Assembly: GCA_910577415.1 (NCBI GenBank)
Contig: CAJTLK010000106.1
Span: 1-5,691 of the forward strand
DNA from: an uncultured Oscillospiraceae bacterium
Lineage (GTDB): Bacteria > Bacillota > Clostridia > Oscillospirales > Oscillospiraceae
DNA: 5,691 nt
Direction: 5' to 3'
Shown here: positions 1 through 4,061 of the stretch, piece by piece
How positions within the stretch are numbered: position 1 is the stretch's first letter
Layout: every line of letters starts with the position of its first letter
The notes under the pieces: model-generated
What the model was told of the DNA's origin: nothing
The model's input: the letters and a program-made list of their open reading frames with translations, nothing else
Databases searched by the model: none
Translations under genes and position numbers: made by a program

Positions 1-1
1 T

Positions 2-1369
2 GTGGCCGAGGGCTATGTGACCAGCGGCACCACCAACCCTAACACCACCTTCTTTGATTCCATCTATATTCAGGACGCCACCGGCGGCATCACCATCTTC
101 CCATATGCCCAGAGCGGCCTGGCCATCGGCACTAAGGTCCGGGTCATCGGCAGTACCGACGAGTACCAGGGGGACCGGGAGATCCAGATCACCTCCCTGG
201 AGGTCCTGGACGCCGAGCCGCAGATCCAGGAGCCTAAGGTGTTGACCACCGAAGAGGCCGCCGATTATGCGCGTAACGGCGGCTGGCTGGTGAAGACCCA
301 GGGCACCGTCAGCGATATCATTATGGAGGGCGGCGTGGTCTCCCAGTTCAAGCTCACCGACGATTCCGGCGTGGCCGCCACCATTTTCATCGATGGCTAT
401 ATCACCAATAAGAATGGGGAGAACACCGTAGGCAAACGGATCAAGGTCGGGGACGCCGTCTCGGCGGTGGGCCTGAGCTACCTCCACCCTGAGGGAAGCT
501 CCGACGTGTCGGTGTGCGTCCTCCGGGTCCGAAACTGCGACGAGATCAAACTGCTCAGCTCCGGCAGCGGAGGGTACAGCGAGATGGTCCCCACCACCCG
601 GCAGAAGGAAAAGGGGATCACCGTCACCAACCCCGACGGGTCCAAGACCACCACCAAGACCGATAAGAACGGGACCACCACCGTCACCACCGTCTTTGCC
701 GATGGCTCCAAACAGGAGAAGATCACCACCAAGTCCGGCGACAAGACCCTTACCGTTACCGACGCCTCTGGTGAGACACTCATAAAGGCTGTCCTCCCCG
801 CCGCCATCCCCACCCCCGAGGAGGGCTTTACCGATGTGCCCCAGGGCCATTGGGCCGAGGGCGCCGTCAACGACATGGCGGGGTTGGAGCTGGTGAAGGG
901 CGTGAATGAGGCTCAGCGTATCTTTGATCTGACCTCCGACATTACCCGGGGCAGTCTGGCCAGTATCCTCTACCGCTTCTCCAACGGGGAGAAGGGGCTG
1001 GAGAATCCCTTCAGCGACGTGGCGGGCGACGCGTGGTACGCCGACGCCGTGGCCTGGGCAGCCAAGACCGGCGTGGTCAACGGCAAGGGCAATAACGATT
1101 TTGCCCCCAACGACGCCATCAGCCGCCAGGAGCTGGCTGTGATGCTCTTCCGCTATGCCAAGCTCATTGGCATGGACGTGAAGACCCAGGCCGAGCTGAC
1201 CAAATTCAGCGACAGCGCCGACGTGGCCGATTGGGCCAAGGAGGCCATGACCTGGTGCGTGGGCGTAGGTATCCTGAAGGGCACTGGGGCGGACCTGCTG
1301 AACCCCAAGGGCACCGCCAGCCGCGCCGAGTGCGTGGTGATGCTCAGCCGGTTCATCGGTCTGTTGTAA
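2..1369 (+). CDS. S-layer homology (SLH) domain surface protein, 5' end missing
   Basis: This is the C-terminal 455 codons of an exported cell-envelope protein. The reading frame is already open at the window edge, so the GTG at base 2 is probably an internal valine and no signal peptide is visible. Residues of about 1-72 form an OB-fold-like domain (IYIQDATGGI, then GTKVRVIGS), of the type found beside secreted nucleases and 5'-nucleotidases. Residues of about 80-185 form a second, similar domain (VKTQGTVSDI, FKLTDDSG, KVGDAVSAVG). Residues 203-262 are a Thr/Lys/Asp-rich linker with NPDGSKTTTKTDKNGTTT-like repeats. Three SLH domains follow at about 276-328, 337-390 and 400-455. Each opens with a F(T/S)D motif and carries the TRAE-like signature (ITRGSL, ISRQEL, ASRAEC). 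SLH triplets bind pyruvylated secondary wall polymer, so the protein is likely held non-covalently on the cell wall. The missing N-terminus may hold an enzymatic domain; its activity cannot be judged from here. The SLH call is very secure and the OB-fold call moderate. Confidence 0.93.
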   Translation: MAEGYVTSGTTNPNTTFFDSIYIQDATGGITIFPYAQSGLAIGTKVRVIGSTDEYQGDREIQITSLEVLDAEPQIQEPKVLTTEEAADYARNGGWLVKTQGTVSDIIMEGGVVSQFKLTDDSGVAATIFIDGYITNKNGENTVGKRIKVGDAVSAVGLSYLHPEGSSDVSVCVLRVRNCDEIKLLSSGSGGYSEMVPTTRQKEKGITVTNPDGSKTTTKTDKNGTTTVTTVFADGSKQEKITTKSGDKTLTVTDASGETLIKAVLPAAIPTPEEGFTDVPQGHWAEGAVNDMAGLELVKGVNEAQRIFDLTSDITRGSLASILYRFSNGEKGLENPFSDVAGDAWYADAVAWAAKTGVVNGKGNNDFAPNDAISRQELAVMLFRYAKLIGMDVKTQAELTKFSDSADVADWAKEAMTWCVGVGILKGTGADLLNPKGTASRAECVVMLSRFIGLL

Positions 1370-1401
1370 GCCTCCGCCCGCGATAACAAGCATTCAAAAA
1401 G

Positions 1402-1447
1402 CAAAGAGAAGGCCGACGTCGTTCAAACGGCGTAGGCCTTCTCTTTG
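1402..1447. terminator. Bidirectional rho-independent terminator between convergent genes
   Basis: CAAAGAGAAGGCC (1402-1414) pairs perfectly with GGCCTTCTCTTTG (1435-1447). The pairing continues inward (1416-1422 with 1427-1433) with one G-A mismatch and one G-U pair, leaving a four-base TCAA loop. On the + strand the stem is followed by the T-rich TCTTTCTT. On the - strand the stem is followed by GCTTTTTG (a T5 run, complement of 1396-1400). It lies 32 bases after the SLH gene stop and about 63 bases after the stop of the convergent merR gene, so it can end both transcripts. Confidence 0.9.
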
Positions 1448-1510
1448 TCTTTCTTGCATGCCCGCCTTGGACGGGTACTCCTCAGTGGGGTGCATTTTCA
1501 AATTTTGACC

Positions 1511-2308
1511 TCAGCCCTCAATGGGTACCACCAGGCGGGTGACGAAGTTGTCTGGGGAGATATACCGGCCCACATAGGGGGCGACCAGGCCCAGCACCCG
1601 CACATAGCCCGCGGGACGTAAGCCCCGCGCCCGAATTTCACGGCCCAGAGCGTTGAGCGCCTCCGGCACATTGGCGTAGCTTCCGTAGGCCAGACAGGAG
1701 AGGCCCCGGCAGGCGGGATAGACCACCGCCTCCTCCGGGGCGTTATCTGGCTCCAGTGGGATGCAGCAGACATAATCTTCTTCCTGGTCCTCAAACTTCC
1801 CCTCGATAAAGTCGGTGCGTTCCTTGACCAGAAACAGCGGCTCGGAGATCAGGGGCCGATAGCCCTTTTCCACCGTCTCATGGTAGAGGCGGTGCATGGT
1901 CCAGTAGTGCTCCTCCGAGGAGGTCCCCCGGTCCCGACAGGTATAGCAGACGTACTCGGGCAGGTCCACAACTTCAAAGCCCAGGTGCTCCTGCTGATCC
2001 AGCCGGAGCTTGATCTCCTCGTAGGCCCGCTTGAAGTGCAGGTATTTCTCCTCCACCCGGGACAAAAGCTCCCGGGAGGTGCCGTCGGAATGGTAGTACA
2101 GCGCAATGTCGTCGTAGGTCATGCCCATACTGAGAAACAGCTTGATCTGCGTGACCTGGCAGACATTGAGGACGTCATACCAGCGATAGCCCGTCTCGGG
2201 GTCGATGGAGGCGGGCTTCAGCAAGCCCCGTTCCTCCATCCGCAAAAGGGTGGCCCGGGAAAGGCCGCAGCTTTTGCACACCTGGCGGATGGTAAAAAAA
2301 TCATCCAA
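1511..2308 (-). CDS. MerR-family transcriptional regulator with GyrI-like/BmrR-type effector domain
   Basis: This is a 265-residue regulator. Residues 4-73 form the MerR winged helix-turn-helix: FFTIRQVCKSCGLSRATLLR, then the ERGLLKP wing, the YRWYDVLNV stretch, and an MGMTYDDIALY segment. Residues of about 79-108 are a charged helix suited to the antiparallel coiled-coil dimer interface. Residues of about 110-265 resemble a GyrI-like small-molecule-binding domain (VVDLPEYV at the start, LVVPIEG at the end), as in BmrR and BltR, which sense bulky, often cationic compounds. The length fits that subfamily. The start is TTG at 2308-2306, because no ATG or GTG is in frame upstream before the HTH and GGAGGGG sits 6 bases before it. 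The gene is divergent from the sigma-factor operon, and a palindromic operator lies just upstream. The protein has nine cysteines, including C11/C15, C121-Y-T-C124, C181-C182 and C200/C205, so a metal or redox input is possible. The ligand cannot be inferred. The MerR call is firm and the effector class probable. Confidence 0.93.
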   Translation of the reverse strand: MDDFFTIRQVCKSCGLSRATLLRMEERGLLKPASIDPETGYRWYDVLNVCQVTQIKLFLSMGMTYDDIALYYHSDGTSRELLSRVEEKYLHFKRAYEEIKLRLDQQEHLGFEVVDLPEYVCYTCRDRGTSSEEHYWTMHRLYHETVEKGYRPLISEPLFLVKERTDFIEGKFEDQEEDYVCCIPLEPDNAPEEAVVYPACRGLSCLAYGSYANVPEALNALGREIRARGLRPAGYVRVLGLVAPYVGRYISPDNFVTRLVVPIEG

Positions 2309-2314
2309 ATTGAT

Positions 2315-2321
2315 CCCCTCC
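2315..2321 (-). promoter_or_regulatory. Ribosome binding site fixing the TTG start of the merR gene
   Basis: On the - strand GGAGGGG lies 6 bases upstream of TTG at 2308-2306. The two codons immediately upstream in frame (AAT, ATC) are not usual starts. The first downstream in-frame ATG would remove most of the HTH, so the Shine-Dalgarno sequence decides for TTG. Confidence 0.75.
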
Positions 2322-2326
2322 GGCTC

Positions 2327-2357
2327 TTGACTTGTCCACGGGTGGACACCGTATAAT
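2327..2357 (+). promoter_or_regulatory. MerR-type promoter with 19-bp spacer, facing the sigma-factor operon
   Basis: TTGACT (2327-2332) is a near-consensus -35 and TATAAT (2352-2357) a perfect -10. They are separated by 19 bp instead of the usual 17. The spacer is almost filled by a palindrome. Over-long spacers holding the operator are the hallmark of promoters activated by MerR proteins, which twist the DNA to realign the two boxes. Transcription would start near 2364 and run toward the sigma gene with a leader of about 160 bases. That the adjacent MerR protein acts here is inferred from position and architecture. Confidence 0.8.
2333..2348. promoter_or_regulatory. Palindromic operator, probable binding site of the adjacent MerR regulator
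   Basis: TGTCCAC-GG-GTGGACA is a perfect 7-2-7 inverted repeat lying between the -35 and -10 boxes of the rightward promoter. It also falls just at or downstream of the predicted start of the leftward merR transcript (about 2349). One bound dimer could therefore activate the rightward promoter and repress its own gene, the usual MerR arrangement. Confidence 0.78.
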
Positions 2358-2385
2358 AATATTTAAGAAAATGGGTCTTTGTCAA
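2356..2385 (-). promoter_or_regulatory. Divergent promoter for the merR gene
   Basis: On the - strand a perfect -35 TTGACA (2385-2380) is followed after 18 bp by TATTAT (2361-2356). The -10 box overlaps the rightward -10 box by two bases, so the two polymerases could not occupy both promoters at once. The predicted start near 2349 gives a leader of about 40 bases before the TTG start codon. Confidence 0.7.
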
Positions 2386-2471
2386 GCCCAAACAGAAAAA
2401 CAAAAGAAAAGGGAAGGCGTGCCCCAAAGTAAACGGCAAGCATTAGAGAGCAGAAAAAACTTTTGCCTAAG

Positions 2472-2500
2472 CGCAACGGCAGCGGGGAAAAAGCCGTCTA
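2472..2500 (+). promoter_or_regulatory. Candidate ECF-sigma-type promoter upstream of the sigma gene
   Basis: GCAAC ending at 2477 is followed after 17 bp by CGTCTA (2495-2500). This resembles the AAC...CGTC pattern recognised by many Firmicute ECF sigma factors such as SigM. A start near 2507 would give a leader of about 16 bases carrying the gene's Shine-Dalgarno sequence. The -35 match is limited to its AAC core, so chance similarity is possible. If real, it would let the sigma factor transcribe its own operon. Confidence 0.4.
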
Positions 2501-2522
2501 TTTAGTATAAGGGGGTAGAAAG

Positions 2523-3074
2523 ATGAAAGATATCCAGATCATAGAACTGCTTTTTCGGCGGGCGGAGGAGGCCATCGCCTGCCTGGCGGAAAAATACGGC
2601 GCGATGTGTCAGGCCATTGCCCGGCGGATCTTGTGGGACGAGCGGGACAGTGAGGAGTGCGTCAACGACACCTGGGTCCAGACCTGGAACGCTATCCCGC
2701 CCCAGCGCCCGGCCTACTTGGGCGGCTTTGTGGGCCGCATTACCCGAAATCTGGCCTTGGACCGACTGGACTACAACCATGCCCAAAAGCGGGATTCCAC
2801 CCTGCAAGAGACCTTTTGGGAGCTGAGCAGCAGTCTGCCTGATCCCGGAGACACGGTGACGGACGAGATGACCTTCCGCGACTTTCTTGACCGCTTTCTT
2901 CGCCGCCAAAGCGAGGAGCACCGCCGATATTTCCTCCGGCGGTACTGGTATGGCATGAGCGTCAGGGAGATCGCCCAGGCGTGCGGCGTGGGGGAGGAAA
3001 AGGTCAAATCCGCCCTGTTTCGCACCCGCAACAAGCTCCGCCAAGCTATGGAGGAGGAGGGGATCCATGTATGA
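2523..3074 (+). CDS. ECF-like RNA polymerase sigma factor (sigma-70 family)
   Basis: This 183-residue protein would bind core RNA polymerase and direct it to a small regulon. Region 2 spans about residues 14-90: DSEECVNDTWVQTWNAIPP (42-60) is region 2.2, which contacts core polymerase, and GGFVGRITRNLALDRLDY (67-84) covers regions 2.3-2.4, which recognise and melt the -10 element. A linker at about 91-117 (SLPDPGDTVTDEM) joins it to region 4 at about 118-178. There the helix-turn-helix MSVREIAQACGVGEEKVKSALFRTRNKL-like stretch (145-172) reads the -35. There is no region 1 or 3, and the length is normal for an ECF factor. The ATG at 2523 is supported by GGGGG (2511-2515) 7 bases upstream. The stop codon overlaps the start of the next gene, which is a probable anti-sigma factor. 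An upstream MerR-type promoter and a possible ECF-type promoter suggest dual control. The target regulon is unknown. Confidence 0.93.
   Translation: MKDIQIIELLFRRAEEAIACLAEKYGAMCQAIARRILWDERDSEECVNDTWVQTWNAIPPQRPAYLGGFVGRITRNLALDRLDYNHAQKRDSTLQETFWELSSSLPDPGDTVTDEMTFRDFLDRFLRRQSEEHRRYFLRRYWYGMSVREIAQACGVGEEKVKSALFRTRNKLRQAMEEEGIHV
3051..3062 (+). promoter_or_regulatory. Ribosome binding site of the anti-sigma gene, inside the sigma gene
   Basis: GAGGAGGAGGGG encodes the Glu-rich C-terminal residues of the sigma factor (EEEG). It also forms a very strong Shine-Dalgarno sequence 8 bases before ATG at 3071. A nearer ATG at 3067 is out of frame and reads only three codons. This fixes the start at 3071 and supports translational coupling of the pair. 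Confidence 0.8.
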
Positions 3075-4015
3075 GTGAGCGCGTTTATGCCCGGTTTTTG
3101 CTGTTTATGAACGCTGTGGATGACGACCTGCTGGAGGAGGCCCTGGTCATTCCCAAACGCCTCAAGGCTTATTGGAAGGGCTTGGCGGCAGTTGCCGCCT
3201 GCCTGTGTGTGGTCCTTGGCGCCATGCTTTGGCAGAGCAGGATCCCTGGCACGCCCGAAAATATCATTACAGTCGAAGATCTTGCCGGGTACGGCTACAA
3301 GTTACCCATTCCGGCAGATGTTCAAAACGTGATCTATGACCTGCTGTCCAGTCAGAGCGAGACCCCCATCGCCCAGGCGAAATTTGACCGGGGCGGCCAC
3401 ACCGTCACCCTCCGGGCGTGGAGAACCGAGGAGCCTCAGGACATCTTTGGCGGAGACGAGGCATGGACCGACCAGATGGACTGGAATGCCGACGGGACAG
3501 CCCTCACCCTGCGCTCCAATGCCCAGACCGCCCAGGTCAGCTGGCATGCCGACCAGACCCAGTGGTCTGTCCGCTCCGATATGACCCCCGCCGATCTGCT
3601 GAATACGGTGAACGACATTTTCTCCGTTCTGGGCCACCAACTGACCCATGCCCCGGAGGGCGCCCAGGACATACACTATAACGCCTTCTATCTGGACGAG
3701 CTGGCGGTGGGAGAGACCACCTTCACCTTGGACGGCGTGACCTGCACCTACCGCATCGCCCCTACCTACGATACCAGTGCTGACTTCGCCGACATCTCCG
3801 GCGTGGAGGGGGACTTTGCCCACCGCACTGAGGCCGAGGTGGGCTGGTGCCCGGCCCGGCTGGCCTGGAATGACGACAGCGCGGGCAAGATCGCCTGGTT
3901 CGACGTGGTCCCCGGTCAGCTATACAGTCTCAGCGTGGACGCTGGGGCCAGCCAGGAGGGCCTGTTGGATTTGGCTAACCAGCTATTCCTTCCCGCCCAA
4001 GGGGAAGAGCCTTGA
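3071..4015 (+). CDS. Probable membrane-anchored anti-sigma factor, partner of the upstream ECF sigma
   Basis: This 314-residue protein begins at ATG 3071, inside ATGA shared with the sigma stop codon. The frame is also open upstream, but a start there would lie deep in the sigma gene. Residues 1-35 are a short cytoplasmic part with the acidic motif NAVDDDLLEEAL (14-25), like the N-termini of many clostridial proteins encoded directly after ECF sigma genes. Residues of about 37-53 (GLAAVAACLCVVLGAML) are a single membrane helix. The remaining 260 residues should be outside the cell. No HHCC zinc-binding anti-sigma domain is present. The outer part seems duplicated: FDRGGHTVTLRAW...VSWHADQTQWSVRSDMTPADLL (about 105-177) parallels LDGVTCTYRIA...IAWFDVVPGQLYSLSVDAGASQEGLL (about 220-299), with a DIFGG/DISG motif in each. 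This resembles DUF4367-like sensor domains, but I cannot confirm the family. Its role, holding the sigma factor at the membrane until an envelope signal arrives, is inferred from operon position and topology. Confidence 0.8.
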   Translation: MSERVYARFLLFMNAVDDDLLEEALVIPKRLKAYWKGLAAVAACLCVVLGAMLWQSRIPGTPENIITVEDLAGYGYKLPIPADVQNVIYDLLSSQSETPIAQAKFDRGGHTVTLRAWRTEEPQDIFGGDEAWTDQMDWNADGTALTLRSNAQTAQVSWHADQTQWSVRSDMTPADLLNTVNDIFSVLGHQLTHAPEGAQDIHYNAFYLDELAVGETTFTLDGVTCTYRIAPTYDTSADFADISGVEGDFAHRTEAEVGWCPARLAWNDDSAGKIAWFDVVPGQLYSLSVDAGASQEGLLDLANQLFLPAQGEEP

Positions 4016-4048
4016 GAAGGGGAGCTGTGGACAAAGAAACGTAGGATC

Positions 4049-4053
4049 AGAGG
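4049..4053 (+). promoter_or_regulatory. Ribosome binding site fixing the TTG start of the beta-helix gene
   Basis: AGAGG ends 8 bases before TTG at 4062-4064. No ATG or GTG occurs in this frame between the previous gene's stop and 4062. The residues after TTG (KKQIFSLLLVG) form a proper signal-peptide start, whereas the first downstream ATG (4101) would remove its charged N-region. Confidence 0.65.
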
Positions 4054-4061
4054 CGATACTC

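Noticed and set aside
1455..1475. Weak stem CCCG...CGGG downstream of the convergent terminator.
   Set aside because: The stem is interrupted and short with no U-run, and the adjacent 1402-1447 hairpin already accounts for termination.
2067..2080. Palindrome CTCCCGGGAG inside the merR coding region.
   Set aside because: It is a short GC-rich self-complementary stretch within codons, of a length expected by chance in this composition.
1880..2356. 158-codon open frame on the + strand over the merR gene.
   Set aside because: It lies antisense to a clear MerR protein, has no domain features, and ends inside the divergent promoter region.
2476..2497. Small hairpin ACGGC...GCCGT before the sigma gene, considered as a terminator or riboswitch element.
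   Set aside because: It has only five base pairs with a 12-base loop and no U-run. The same bases are better explained as part of the candidate ECF promoter.
2371..2505. 44-codon open frame starting at ATG 2371 in the leader between the MerR-type promoter and the sigma gene; basic, Lys/Arg/Gln-rich.
   Set aside because: No Shine-Dalgarno sequence precedes the ATG, the composition looks like translated A-rich leader, and the frame overlaps the merR promoter region. A leader peptide cannot be excluded but nothing supports it.
2502..3068. 188-codon open frame on the - strand antisense to the sigma gene.
   Set aside because: The sigma factor has complete regions 2 and 4 with a good ribosome binding site, and the antisense frame mirrors its coordinates without any motif.
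3302..3823. 173-codon open frame on the - strand, antisense to the anti-sigma gene.
   Set aside because: It has Gly/Val-rich composition typical of antisense translation of GC-biased codons, no ribosome binding site, and a well-supported gene on the other strand.
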